Below, piece by piece: positions 35,701-47,633 of a stretch of 64,000 nt of DNA. The stretch covers positions 19,910,692-19,974,691 of the forward strand of contig NC_049986.1 of the NCBI RefSeq assembly GCF_000003815.2, given 5' to 3'. Origin of the DNA: Branchiostoma floridae (taxonomy: Eukaryota > Chordata > Leptocardii > Amphioxiformes > Branchiostomatidae). Each line of letters starts with the position of its first letter. The first letter of the stretch is position 1. The notes under the pieces were generated by a model that worked only from the letters and a program-made list of their open reading frames with translations, had not been told where the DNA came from and did no database searches. Both the position numbers and the translations under genes were made by a program.

Positions 35701-36783
35701 ATTTTTGGTCACTCAAACATGGAGGGAACAAGCACGTCACCGGAACGTACTGCGCCTGCGCGAAAAGTATAGACATGCTAAACCTTGCTAAACCCCCGGT
35801 TTACTAAAGGGCCGCATTTAAGAAAGTATGTGCGTATATAAGGGTAAAATCCCGTGTACGTTTTACATGAAACCATGTCTCTAACATATACTGTGCAACA
35901 AGCGGGATTTCAATGCAATGTTGACCAAACCAAGCCCCAAAACACCAGGGTTCGCGCAGGCGCAGTACGTTCCGGTGACGTGCTGAGGGAACAATGCTAG
36001 GTGATCCCTTTCTGCAATTTCAGTTTCTGTCAGAGTTTGAAGTTTAACTCCTTGTATTTCCAGATCGATCGATGCGTTCTCCATGTTTACTGTGGGGCCG
36101 GATGGACAAATCACCAGACACCACTGCTCAAAGGTTTGTCTCAAATATAAGGTTATTATGTATGCATAGTACAATGCTAAACTTTCTACCAACACAAAGG
36201 TAAACACGGATCAAATTTTCATTAACCACTGTCAGGATCAATACTGAGGAAGGCGACAGTGGTCGTTGAAAATTTGATTGTTTTGGAAGAAAGTTTAGCA
36301 TTGTACTATGATCACTACCAACACAGATGAGCTTCCATGATAATGAATAAAAGTAGGTCCAGATTACTAGATTCTATCTTGCTATTTAGTTATTTCTTCA
36401 GTCACCACTTTCATCATTCATTTCTTAGATAATACAGACCAGTAGACCCAATTCCTTTACCTTCCCTCTCTTCCTCCATTACTTACTCAATCTTTCACTC
36501 ACTCCCACTTTTCATTCACTCGTTACAACCAACACGTGCAGTCACTCGTTCACTTTTGCTGCCTCCATCTATCCATCCAATCCTTTATTCTTTCACTCAA
36601 TCACTCATTCCCTCTGTATATCCCCAGATGATGCCAGACCCAGGGAAGTACCGGCGTGTGGTGAGCCTGTGGGAGCGCATAGTCGGCCTGAGAGTCCGCC
36701 CAGCCGCCACACTCAGCATGGAACCCACCTCTCTCTCACTCACTGCGCCGAAGGGGTCAAAGGCAGCCGGGCAGGTGTACTGA
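32799..36783 (+). CDS. C6orf136: C6orf136 orthologue (DUF2358), probable mitochondrial protein
   Basis: Coding exons: 32799-32945, 33785-34504, 34860-34948, 35293-35493, 36064-36133, 36628-36783. Phases join cleanly to give 460 residues. The first roughly 35 residues (MAFQLRFLKPTCSSIVPR...) are basic and nearly free of acids, like a mitochondrial presequence. The long second exon is poorly conserved and hydrophilic. From residue 290 the DUF2358 region begins: FFRGNHDYRMYHPDVVFIND, RLAAWIYYADVRLEVLKL, QARWRVHGLPLHLLMLRF, SIDAFSMF, RHHCSKMMPDPGKYRRV. I recognise this as the vertebrate C6orf136 domain by the same order of motifs (HDYSLY..DVEFIN; ARWR..GLP.HLLFLRF). Molecular function is unknown. 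Upstream it shares a divergent promoter with zinc-finger gene B. Confidence 0.9.
35722..35993. mobile_element. Mutator-like MITE with 34-bp TIRs and 9-bp TSD
   Basis: The 254-bp element at 35731-35984 has perfect 34-bp inverted ends beginning AGCACGTCACCGGAACGTAC and ending in a TGCGCCTGCGCGAA motif. It is flanked by the 9-bp direct repeat GAGGGAACA (35722-35730, 35985-35993). A 9-bp TSD is typical of Mutator superfamily elements. It lies in intron 4 of C6orf136. Confidence 0.88.
36165..36310. repeat. Short hairpin element in intron 5 of C6orf136
   Basis: The arms 'catagtacaatgctaaactt' and 'aagtttagcattgtactatg' are inverted. An inner pair 'atcaaattttca' / 'tgaaaatttgat' surrounds a loop reading CTGAGGAAGGCGACAGTGG. 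Confidence 0.85.
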
Positions 36784-37031
36784 GTCTTGGGGACATTGTT
36801 GATGTAAAACTGGTCAAATTTAGGCTCAGAAAGATGCTGAATTCAGGCCTAGGAAGAAATGTTATGTCTCCTGGTCAAGATCTAATACCTGAGAAAGAAA
36901 TGAGATTTATCTGTTTGGTGCATCCAATAATCTGACTTTTTTTCTAGCATTGGGATGGGAAACAATTAAGTAGATTAACATACCCATAAACTTAGGCCTG
37001 CAGCTGTCTAAGGCCAATGGCTGGTACAGAA

Positions 37032-37130
37032 CCGCCACACTTAGTATGGAGCCCACTTCTCTCTCACTCACTGTGCCCAAGGGGCAGGGCAGACGGGCAG
37101 GTGTACTGAATTATCGGGACATTGGTGATC
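37032..37130 (+). pseudogene. Duplicated end of the C6orf136 last exon
   Basis: About 100 bp resembling 36704-36803. Both contain CGCCACAC, 'ctctctctcactcactg', 'gggcaggtgtactga' and 'gggacattg'. The copy begins mid-exon, has no acceptor and lies about 330 bp downstream of the original, in the likely 3' UTR. Confidence 0.8.
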
Positions 37131-39322
37131 AGGGTTCTAACCAGCTTGTTGGTGAATGAAGTTTCAGATGAAAAATATTTTCTCTGTATCTTTACTCTAA
37201 AGCTGCCATGATTTCATTATCATTGAGAAAATGTCTGAAGTCTATATTAAATTGGACCTTGTCAGTCTTCCAGCATCTTTCACTCAGTGGAACTGATCTA
37301 CTGATTCTACTGGAAGCTGTCAACATAAACATTGTCTCCTTTGCTGTGAAAAGGCAACAGAGAAGAAAATCAAAGGATGACAAAATAAGTTGAAAAAATT
37401 AAATGCACAGTCTGTGATAATGGTAAAATAGGTAGAATACCTCTGGCATTCTAGTATTTACAAATCTGTCATACTGGGCACTGTATTGTGTTTACCAACT
37501 ATATACCAACTCCTGGAATTCTATGTTGTTTTGTTGCGTACAAAAACAAAACTAATAAAAAACCCCGAATTATTAAGCAAATCTATGTGGGTATATTGAC
37601 ATTTTCTATACAGTCTTTCTACAATGTAGAACAGTAGTATGTTTTTTTTGTATAGCAAAAAAAGTGTACATGCACTTTAAGATGGTATAAAATTGTCAAC
37701 ATTTGACTATACAAAACAATCTTGACACTGTTATTGAACAATATGTGTCACACATTGTATCATTCTATCAGTAGTTTGGCACATAGATATCAGGTGATTT
37801 TTTTTCTGCAAGTTCAAGTGATGAAAGAAGTTTGAAGTGCATAGAATGTACTTTGCGTGTATGGTATATCTTTTTTATTAACAAAATATGGCCTGCAGTC
37901 CCCAGCTATGTAACTAGGGGGCAATTTTGCTGCTTGCAGTGCTTGTGATCACAAGATTTACCAATCGTAGTACATGTACGTAGCTCTGCTTTTGGCCACC
38001 CCAGTTAAGTATAAAGTGTCTCACATATGCACATGTAGTACTGAAACAGGGTAACTGCAAATGTATAACATATACACTAGAGTTGTATATCTTACCTACT
38101 GTATCTAATGATGATTACAAAATCTATTCTGTTCTGTTTTGGGGTGATTTTATTTTTTCAGATCCAGCCACTGTTCATGATACTAATTTCCCTCCTCATG
38201 CAAAATTAAGTCCCCACATACAATTTTAAAGTACATGGATTTACAGGAAGACCTTTACATTTAAGGGAAACAACTTTGAGAGGTGAGATGAACACAAATT
38301 CGCACTTAATCTAGGATGAAATAACTTGCACAATCAGTTTTATATGTCACTGCCTCTTTGAGGGTCTCATACTTCATAGTATGTTATATACTGGCAGTGA
38401 CAAAGACACCACTAACTTTCAGTCTTAAGTACCTGCAGTTTGGCGCCGAATTGATTTTGTTATGGGTTTAGACAACAGGGAGGAGGTTGGACAGAAAATG
38501 CTGGCATGGCTGACACTTACAGCTGCTAGATGAAATGTCTTGGAAGTATGATTCTCATTTGGACAGAATGATATGCATGGATAACATGTATGGCTATGCT
38601 GTGGATTGTACATTTATGGTTGTATGTGAGAAGATATATATGCAGAGATAAAGTTACACCATGGTAAGGATGTGACAGTTTTTGTATTTTTACCTAAATA
38701 ATCTGGACTGTTACAAATAAAAGTATGAAAGATTGTCTGTGTCATGATCTGCTTTTTTATTTCTGTAGCATTCTGATTGGACCTTGTATGGTACATCATA
38801 AATTTTTCTGACCGGTACACCTAGTTGGAAAGATTCAGAAAGAACTTTCCTCCTACTAGTATCTGCCAGGAGACATTTATCAATTGACTGTTAGAAACAA
38901 GTTTATGTAAATCATGCTTGTTTAAAATCTACAAAAAAAAAGAATAATCCAGATAAAAAGATGCAGCTTTAGGGAATGTGTTTAATATTTCTTTTTGACA
39001 TAATTGAAACACAATAAAATCTTGCAAATGTTCATGTCTTGCACAATACAAAATGTAACTTTCTCAAGCAACTAGTATACGATTTTGTTACAGGTTGCAT
39101 CAACTATCTTTTTGTCCTTGAAAGATAGATATTACCTGAAATATCTCTGTTCACAAAATCTATCCAGATGCTTGAATAACATTAGTATTGTGTACATTAC
39201 AACATGTACCTTTATGTCTAACCTACATCAGCGTAATAATATGTTCATGATTGTCATTATTCTCAATTTTGGAGGAATTTTCCTGAATTTGACTCTTACT
39301 TCTAAAAGAGAGCAAACTTAAA
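37131..39322. other. 3' UTR and intergenic DNA
   Basis: AT-rich, no exon seen. An hAT-like terminus, CAGGGTTCTAACCAGC, begins near 37133 without a visible partner. AATAAA near 37554 could serve C6orf136. Another AATAAA is near 39014. Confidence 0.4.
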
Positions 39323-42300
39323 TCAAGCAATTCTCATAACGAGGCAGTCCTCGTGAATGATTCCCTGCGTGTCCATCCCGCCATACACCAGCAGCATCGT
39401 CACCTTCCCATCATGCACTGGACCAATCCCAGCATGCTCCTCTGACCCTGAGGCTGCTGCACGACCTTGAGCTGCTGCTGTGACCTTGGGAGCAGCTTCC
39501 TCCGGCAGAAACTGCTCCGTAACGTCCAATATTGTCGGCTTACTGCTCGCCTCTTCCGCGCTAGGAACTAGTTCTTCAGAATCTGCATTTTCTGACTGAC
39601 TGGAATTTGCTGAAGGAGGAACACTGGGTTCTGTTGCCACAGTTTCTGTTGCCACAGTTTCTGTTGCCATGGTTTCTGATGCCATAGTTTCTGTCTGTTT
39701 TGCATCACCTGCCTCGTTTTCTGGACCAGTGTTCTGTTCTTCACTATCCTGTCCACTGGCACAATGTGTCAGTGATGCGGTGCCCTCTCCAGAGTTTTTT
39801 GGAGCCCCCGATCCCGATGAACCGGTCCCACCCACAGACAGGTGTATGATACATGCCCCATGGTCCAGCCTTGGTCCGGGGGGTGGGCCCTCAGGTCTCA
39901 GCTCACTCCACGTCAGTCTTTCTACAGGAAAAAAACACAAAACAAGGTGGTGAATCTGATGAATGATGTACATGAAAAAGCTAATTGCTTTGAAAACTAT
40001 TTCAATGAAATATTATGAATACAAAACTGTTATATAAATGTTAACACAGACAATATGGCTGTATAGAGTATCTACATTGCCTTAGAATGCTCATTACTAG
40101 GACATCCCTAATCAAAATCCAGTGAGAAAATGGGTATAAAAAACATGTTAAGTGCCTTTCCTAAGGGCACAACATTCAGCCTGCTAGGGATTTGAACCCT
40201 GAGCCTTCAAATCCTATTGCAACAACCCTAACCACAAGACTACCACCATAGTCCATACAACACTCACCAGTGTTGAGGACATGCATGGAGTCCAGAGCTC
40301 CCTCCTGGTTCATACCCCCAAACATGTACACCAGAGAACCATGCACCACAGCTGTGTGCGCCGCCCGGGCGGTGGGGACCGGACCCTTTGGCTTCAACCG
40401 CTTCCATTTCTTTGTGTCTGTTGAAAAAACAGAATGTTTGTAATTTTGATTCACTGGAAAGAGATATGATGGTTAATGCCATTTGAAATGCTTGTCTTTG
40501 TCATAAACTACATTTTGTACCTGGGGCTTTTGTATGCTAAGTTTTTAATTGTATAAGATGCCTTTCTAGAATAATAGTAGTGCATACTATCAGAACGTCT
40601 GACTCTTAGAGTCAGAGAGACTAGAGAATAACTTAATTCTAAACTGACTACAACAGAAATACGATAACTTGTGTGTAACTATGTAAGAATGTAAGACCAC
40701 AAATTAGTTTCAACTTTTAACATATTCAACATTGTCAAGGGGAAAAGGAGATTGTATTTGAAATCATATCAGTCAACAGAAAATGCATATTAACTAGTAG
40801 AAAAGATGTACATGCAATAATAAAAAAACTAAAACTATTAAATAGAGTTTGAAAAATCATTCAGTCCAAGGACTTGATACAAATCTAGAACTCACCCAGA
40901 TTGAGAACGTACAAGTCGTCATAGAACGTGACCCCTGACATGCCCCCGTGTACGTACAGCTTGTTGCCGACGGCAACCATCACATGACCATGGCGTGGTT
41001 TGGGCGGCTTGCCCTCCATCTGGGGCTGGCTCCAGGTCAGGGTTGCTAGGGAACCAGATGTAAACAACAAACAGTTGAATTCTGCATCACAAAATGTTTG
41101 ATCAACTAGTCTACATGCTTGAGTATACTTAAATATGACATTTAGTTCACATGAGAATGATTTCTTGGTTCTCGTATTTTAAAAGAGGCAGTGCTTGATG
41201 AAATATTCACATGACAACAGAGTTTGAGGGGCAAGTCGGTACTTTGGTGCACTCTGTTGTCATGATTAGAGAATGTCTAATGTTTTCTGTAGGTAAAGCA
41301 GAATCTCTGATTGGCTGACAGCTGGTTAGAGGCCATGTTGAAACTTTTTAAGTTCTGTTAAACATAGCCTCCACAAGGTATATTGTATTTATCTATTTAT
41401 TTGTCCATTTATTTGTTAGTGTAGCTGTATACATGCATGGTGTAGGCCACAGGCGAGGCTCTGAGTATACACTACGAGAATAAATCATCACACACCTGCA
41501 TCAAAGACATGGAGTTTCCTGTCTTCTATGGGCTCGGCCCCCGTCTTGCCCCCTCCCCACACGTACAGCCTGTCCCCCCGGTGGGATGTATAGTGACAGG
41601 TGCGTGGGGAGGGCGGGGTGCCCTGCACATCAGCTGTGGTCCAGGTACCTGTCCCTGTAACCAAGCAGAATACAATGTTACTATGGCAACATGGCAATGA
41701 GATAGCACAGATATGTTCAACTGTGGCCCAGGTACCCATCTCTGTACTAGTACCAAGAAAAGGTACAATCATCAATACATAGGAGAAAGTTGCTAAAGCA
41801 GGAATTAGGATACTGTAAATTTGTTTATTTTGGCTGGGACAGGAAAGGAGGTTCTTGTAGAGTTTTCAGTTTCTGTTGAAAAAATTCTTGAGTAAAATAC
41901 TATAAATGTATTTAAGTTTGCAGGGATTTGATTTTGCGGAAGTGGGGAAAAAGTGGACTGTAGCTAGTACACACCTGTATCTAGCACCTGGATGTTGTTA
42001 AGGTTGCAGCCCTGCTCTGCCCCTCCGAACACGAACACCTTGCTTGGCTGGCTTTCAGGTGTGAAGCAGGTGTGTTCATACCTGGCCGTCAGCCCCGCCC
42101 AGTCCGGCTTCTCCCATGTGTACTTGTCTGATGATGGGAGTGAACAATGTATGTTAATACTTCGATGAAGGTTAGACAATCAGGTGATAAGGCCACCCAA
42201 TTCATTTGTTGCTTCTCAGATTTTTTCAGGTTTGAACAATGTATGTTATTTGTTGGTTAGCAGTATCATGAATTTTTTTATACAAGTTTGTGCCTGGAGG

Positions 42301-42922
42301 CTATTTGCAAGTATATGGTAGACACATATGTAGGGTGCATGCATTTGTACATGTTGCATGAAACAACTAGAGTTGTACCTCAGTTTGGAGAGTAATTTCT
42401 TTATCATGGGCCACATGACTTTTTCTGGTCATGTTTATCAGGAGTTCTATTTTATACCATTTTCTCTATCTGCGAGACATTAAGAAAACGATACCCATAT
42501 AATAGAAAGCCTGATAAAAACACCTAAAAAAACGTTAAAAAACAACTGGGGCCTAACCTTTGCTTGGAGAGTATAACAGAAACAGGGATATGCACTGCCC
42601 GATACACCATTTGGTGTGGGAAGGTCACTTCTTAACTCTTGTAAAACTCTAAACATAAGATCTAGACCACCATACCAACTGTCATCCATTTAAAAACTTA
42701 CCTAAGTCCAGCACAAAAGTATCAGCAAACGGCCCGCTGGGGTTGGCACCTCCGACCAGCACCACCCTCCCACTGCCCCCCACCCTGGGGAGGTACGTAC
42801 AGGTGTGCCCCACCGTCAGGCTGGGCCCACCACCCCCTGGGGATAGGACATACCACATCCCCGGGGCAGGGGGGTCCGTCAGGGGCAGCTCCAGTATGGG
42901 GTGGAGCTCCATGCTTTTTCTC
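39323..42922 (-). CDS. RABEPK: Rab9 effector protein with kelch motifs
   Basis: Coding exons in transcript order: 42912-42702, 42127-41975, 41654-41496, 41045-40896, 40417-40268, 39921-39323. All introns are phase 1, giving 473 residues. RABEPK (p40) binds Rab9 and assists endosome-to-Golgi transport. Each exon encodes one kelch blade, recognised by R.xH(T/A) then VxVxGG and LDLG/LDT: VVLVGGANPSGPF, VFVFGGAEQG, LYVWGGGKTGAEP, LYVHGGMSGVTFYDDLYVLN, VYMFGGMNQEGALDSMHVLN, LLVYGGMDTQG. The exon with the ATG has an acceptor just upstream (ttttttttccag, 42922), so a 5' non-coding exon must exist. The last blade is split by an insertion of roughly 120 residues, rich in Ser/Glu and containing repeated ETMATETVATE. 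Human RABEPK has a shorter insertion in the same place. The start of the third coding exon offers two acceptors six bases apart. Confidence 0.93.
40145..40262 (-). mobile_element. tRNA-derived SINE
   Basis: Read on the minus strand it has an A-box-like TAGTCTTGTGGTTAGGG and a B-box-like GGGTTCAAATCCC, then 'ttgtgcccttaggaaaggca'. The last phrase is shared with 63915-63945. It lies in intron 5 of RABEPK. Confidence 0.7.
41380..41485 (+). repeat. 3' end fragment of a LINE-like or SINE-like repeat
   Basis: T-rich 'tatttatctatttatttg' followed by 'agctgtatacatgcatggt' and 'ggcgaggctctgagtatac', resembling the tail near 9175-9260. Confidence 0.45.
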
Positions 42923-43472
42923 TGGAAAAAAAGAAACAAAGTCAATGAAGGTTAGACATCCAGGTAATAAGTAAGATAGGCTGAATAGCAGTTACTCAAG
43001 CAACTGGATTCTAGTACATGAACTTTGAAGCCAATTCCTTACTAGTAAGTAAATGCCACTTGGCACACAAAAACAAAGGACAATTGGTCAGGAAAACAAA
43101 CTTTAGGTTATAATTAAGGTATAATCACATGAAACGTAAGATTGATTTGACATATTCATAGTGAATCTATTTTTGCAGATTTGGCAATGACAGTGTCACA
43201 ATCAAACTGCCAATCATGATATAAGTACTGTACATATGTAGCCCTCCCTCCTCCAAAGACTTCAAGGGCACTTGCCATTAAATTTGTTTGCCTCTGATCT
43301 TTGCACTTAGGACTTGTAGCCTTCATGTGATCTAAATGGCAAACAAACAAGTCTGTTTCAGTGTTTGAAAAGAAAACCAAGGTCATCCAAAAAACCATCA
43401 ACAACAATACTGCTTGCCAGGTACGGTACCCAAGTCTAACAGGTGGTCTAACTTGAGAGAACCCAAGACACC

Positions 43473-43613
43473 ATGGGTGCTGACTACAGGGTTTTTGCTG
43501 CAACTTTTCTGACAGTGGTCCTGAGTGTTTCTGCCTACAAACCTGTTATACTTCTACATGGCATCTTTGAGCCAGCATCTTCAATGAACGCACTCCAAGA
43601 CCTGGTTACAAAG
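43473..43613 (+). CDS. PPT2-like first exon V1
   Basis: 47 codons: signal peptide (AATFLTVVLSVSA), then YKPVILLHGIFEPASSMNAL and a C-terminal K at the donor AAG|gtatgg, phase 0. It lies 561 bp from the RABEPK ATG in divergent orientation. It is the most upstream of seven such exons that could splice to the shared acceptor at 51392. Confidence 0.75.
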
Positions 43614-44472
43614 GTATGGTTTTTCACTTGTATTCATTCATTCTCTCATTCCATTTTTGTCAACCGATTTGCTGCTTTGTTTATCACACCAAGTACATTG
43701 TTTTTAATTTTCTACCTTGACCACCATTGATGTCAATGGACCCACATTGTTTGTACATAAACATGTACCTACACTCGGCTACAGTTATACTAATAGAAAT
43801 AATATTGAATCACCCATAATGTGACATATATATACTATATATATAATATAGTAGTCAGGTAATTTCAACAAAAGGTTCTCAGTCCTTGGTGGTCCTTACC
43901 AAGTCTTTTTGATACAGGGTTGTCCTATTACATCTGTGGAACTTTGTAGTCTCTATAGACTGACTACCCTGGTTATTGCTAAGGGAGTTTTGCTACTAGA
44001 GGGTGATTGGTCCTCCACAAAGAGGGGAAATGCTAACCTTAGGTTGGACTTACTCCCCCGGCCGATTTCCCAATTTTTGCCAAATTCTACGATCCACGCA
44101 CCCCCCCTTGGAAGGCCTGCTGGTGGCTAGGAACTTCAGGGCAGGGGGTCTTATCTCCCTTTACTTACCAGCCAGCTGATATGACTGTTCTCCAGACTTT
44201 GTTCTTTGACCCTTTAACTCAGATGCTCCACCTTACTTGTTTGGCAAAGATGTGTCTTATTTTTGTTGAGTGAGCAATGCTGCAAGGTACAGCTTAAAAT
44301 GATCAAAAACTCTATCTATTTGCCCATAACAATTCCTCAATGTCATTTACGTCAACTTTTTTTTTACGAATCTTTGATATTTGCAACTTTCCTTTATCAC
44401 AAATAAATGTCATATTTTTGCTGTCCACAACAAAATCAGCATTTTCTCCTAAAAAAGATCATCAATTACCTT

Positions 44473-44717
44473 ATTACTGTAAATGCCTAGAACTAGCTAG
44501 TAATCGACAAGTTTGCAGGGATTTAACTACATGGTAGGGACAAACTCTCCAGAGCATTTGCGGTGGTTTGAATTTGAAGGTCGCAGTTGAAACAAGGGCA
44601 GGCAGAGAACAGAACATGCATTTTCATGGTGGTTCTAATGAAGTTATCGATAAATAGGTCACTGTGGAAACCATGAACAATTTAAACTAACGCAAAAATG
44701 TCCATGTTTACAGTAAT
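44473..44717. repeat. MITE with ATTACTGTAAA termini
   Basis: The element starts ATTACTGTAAATG and ends CATGTTTACAGTAAT. The interior phrases 'gcagggattt' and 'gcggtggttt' recur at 11283-11360, 12970-13060 and 41904-41945. Confidence 0.75.
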
Positions 44718-44841
44718 CCCCCTGCTGCTGGTCATGAGGTGGCCTTTGGTACCAAATTTGTTTTGGTCATGAGGCCAGGTCGTTTGTAAACTGATATCAG
44801 ACTTCAGAGTCCACTACAGCCAAATTTGAGAGTTGTCCAAC

Positions 44842-45015
44842 ATGGCTGCAGATGTCAGGTCACACCCCCTTTTTGTGAGGCACCTACTTGTTGTTCTGTT
44901 ACTGGTGTGTTCAGCTAGGTACCAAAATGCAGCCGTGTACAAACCGGTGTTGATCATCCATGGTATATTTGATGCTGTAACGGACTTGGACGATTTGCAG
45001 ACCATGATAGGAAAG
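44842..45015 (+). CDS. PPT2-like first exon V2
   Basis: 58 codons with hydrophobic signal HLLVVLLLVCSA, then VYKPVLIIHGIFDAVTDLDD and LQTMIGK at the donor AAG|gtactg, phase 0. The 5' context 'cactacagccaaattt...ccaac-ATG' matches V3 and V4. Confidence 0.75.
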
Positions 45016-45333
45016 GTACTGTAACAGTTATGATATCAACCTTAAAGTTTGATATTTTAGCTTTCCTACATTGTAAACACAGTAGTAGTATTTTTGCTGT
45101 CCACAAAAAAAAGAAGAAGAAAAAAAAATACAATTCAGCATCTTCCCTAAAAAAAGATCAACCAATAACTAATTTCTACCTGGTAAGGTGCCCTGGCCTA
45201 GCAGTGGACTAAACTAACTTGAGTGGCCTTTGGCATCAAATAAATTTATTTGGGTCAAGCAGACCGAAGGTGTTCAGTGGACTAAGATGAGACATTCAGA
45301 GTTCACTACAGCCAAATTGACCAACTGACCAAC

Positions 45334-45507
45334 ATGCCAGCTGGGAGTTCCAGCTTTCATCCCTCTGTGAGGCAACTACTTGTTGTTCTGATACTGATGT
45401 GTTCAGCGCCGTGCCAAAATGCAGCAGCGTACAAACCCGTGTTGCTTATCCACGGTTTATCAGAGCGCGCAGCGGATATGGAAGGTTTTCAGGACCTGAT
45501 AGGAAAG
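45334..45507 (+). CDS. PPT2-like first exon V3
   Basis: 58 codons with signal QLLVVLILMCSA, then AYKPVLLIHGLSERAADMEG and FQDLIGK at the donor AAG|gtaatc, phase 0. The ERAADMEG segment is nearly shared with V4, suggesting recent duplication or conversion. The usual Phe after HG(I/L) is replaced by Ser. Confidence 0.75.
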
Positions 45508-45772
45508 GTAATCTCAGAATAATTATCTACAGATTACCTACTAGTAACCGACTAACTTTGTTTCTGCTAACTTTGACATTTCGATTTTCCTTCATCCAGT
45601 ATTTTTGCTGTCCACACAAAAATATTGTACAATTTAGCAGCATCTTCCACTTCAAAAATTAACTGTCTCTATCTCTGCCCATTGTCACCAAATTTGTTCT
45701 GGTCAAGCGTGCCAAAGTCCTTAAAGCACACTCATATCAGTGTCCACCACAGCCAGATTCTAACTGACCAAC

Positions 45773-45943
45773 ATGTCAGGGAGTCTGACTCTGAGGCTGA
45801 GCTCTTTTATGATGAGGCTGCTTGTTGTTCTGTTACTGGCGTGTTCAGCTCAAAACACCTCAGCGTACAAACCTGTGATGATCATCCATGGTATATTAGA
45901 GCGCGCAGCGGATATGGAAGGTTGGAAAGACATGATAGAAAAG
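45773..45943 (+). CDS. PPT2-like first exon V4
   Basis: 57 codons with signal RLLVVLLLACSA, then AYKPVMIIHGILERAADMEG and WKDMIEK at the donor AAG|gtagca, phase 0. Context upstream is 'caccacagccagattctaac'. Confidence 0.75.
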
Positions 45944-46029
45944 GTAGCATTTTTTTTTCACATCTACCATAACCAGCAGGATGTATTTTATTTTTAGCCA
46001 GGCATGCATCCGGGCGTCCTTTGGACGAA

Positions 46030-46165
46030 CTGTTTTACAAAACATAACAAACTGGAACGCACTGGATGCCTTAGAGTAATTAAGACACCCCTTACCTTGG
46101 GGAGCAGACCCTCTGACAGGCATAAAATTCTGAGAGACCAGGCCGGGATGCTACTACAGCAGGTC
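46030..46165 (+). repeat. Dispersed repeat family X, copy 2
   Basis: Shares 'ggggagcagaccctctgaca', 'cataaaatt' and 'gatgctact' with 28974-29085. Confidence 0.65.
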
Positions 46166-46194
46166 ACATGATTGGTACACATGTACATAGAATG

Positions 46195-46262
46195 ACAGGA
46201 TTCAAACCAAGGACCTCTGGGTCATGTACGCTGCAGTAACACCAGCACAACCTCATGAAAGA
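46195..46262 (-). repeat. tRNA-SINE-like fragment
   Basis: On the minus strand it reads GGTTTGAATCC (B-box-like) preceded by a decayed tRNA-like body. Confidence 0.4.
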
Positions 46263-46423
46263 GATTTGTTACAAGGGCACAAAATCATGGGACTTTGTGG
46301 GATCTCCCCCTCAAAAAATATCATCCCTTATCAGACAGGGCACTAGTACTTGTAAGCAGTTATTGTCTTCCTGCTGAAGTGGCCTTTGGCCCCAAATTTG
46401 TTGGTCAAGCATTAATGTCCAAC

Positions 46424-46606
46424 ATGTCGGCAACTTTTAGGTCTCATCCTTGTCTTGTGGGACAACTAAATGTAGTACTTGTTGTTCTATTACTGGTATG
46501 TTCAACTCCGTGCAAAAGCACCGTAGCGCACAAACCCGTGTTGATCATCCATGGACTATTTGGGGTTCTAACAGGCTTTAGTGATTTGCAGCACATTATA
46601 GAAAAG
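46424..46606 (+). CDS. PPT2-like first exon V5
   Basis: 61 codons from ATG 46424; an in-frame ATG three codons upstream is possible. Signal LNVVLVVLLLVCS, then AHKPVLIIHGLFGVLTGFSD and LQHIIEK at the donor AAG|gtaacc, phase 0. The conserved Tyr of YKPV is His here. The upstream block 'gtggcctttggccccaaatt' matches those before V2 and V3. Confidence 0.72.
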
Positions 46607-46984
46607 GTAACCTTAAGTTCTTTGTAGAACAACCCAAGTCATTTAGAATATTCTGTTTTTCAGTCTTATTACATGTAGGACGTCATATTAGTATATATGG
46701 CTGCTGGTTGAGCTACTTGTGCCTGCATGGCGTAATGGCAATTTTTAAAGGTATATAACACACATTTGATGACGTCATCAGCCATTCTGAGTTTTGATTG
46801 GGTGAAGTTGCAAATGGAAGAAAGAAACAGAATGCAGCCAGCAGGCCAGCAAAAATAACATGTTTTCCTTCAGAAACATAAAAAAGCCCGATGAGTGTTT
46901 CTAACTGGAGTGATACTACCCGATGTACCCTTCTCTACTCATACTGAGTCATAGTGTGAGTTTAAATTAGTGGCAGTTGCCAAC

Positions 46985-47161
46985 ATGTCAGGTTTTGGGT
47001 CCTACCTGTCTTGTGTGGTGCTAGTAGTAGTACATGTCTTCTTGCTACTGCTGCCTACAAATCAGTACCAACATGCCACGGCATACAAACCTGTCCTAGT
47101 GTTTCATGGAGTACTCATGGATGTTGTGGAACTTCAGTCTTTTCAAGATATGATAACGAAG
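46985..47161 (+). CDS. PPT2-like first exon V6
   Basis: 59 codons with a long hydrophobic signal (VVLVVVHVFLLLLP), then AYKPVLVFHGVLMDVVELQS and FQDMITK at the donor AAG|gtatgt, phase 0. It has the best consensus donor of the seven. Confidence 0.73.
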
Positions 47162-47633
47162 GTATGTAGCAATCAGGATTTTTACAGGGTAGTATAGGGG
47201 GCAGTGTTGAGTATAGGGGGCATCTTTGTATGGCAATCAAATACTAGTAGTCATAAGATAGTGCTTGTTTGGGGGTCAGGGAAATCCGCCCCCTGTAACG
47301 TTTTTGAATTTATAATAGTAATATTACTTTCAGAAACACTAGTACTATTCCCTGCATTTTGAAGTGCTCAGTAAGATAGTGAGTGAAGGCCGAATGTTAT
47401 CGAATAAAGCCAAAATGTTTTACCTTAAAGCTTTGTTACAAAACAAAAGAAAAATCCCCTAGGCTTAAAACAGCATTTCAAAATGGTGGCAGCTGCTCTA
47501 AACCTGAGAAACCAAGTGTGAGTATAAGCAACAATGGTCAGCAGGGCAGTTCACAAGTATGTTGATTAAGTACCTGGATACCAATACCTTGATACCACAT
47601 ACAGGAGAGAAGGTATCATATAAACATGTTTCC

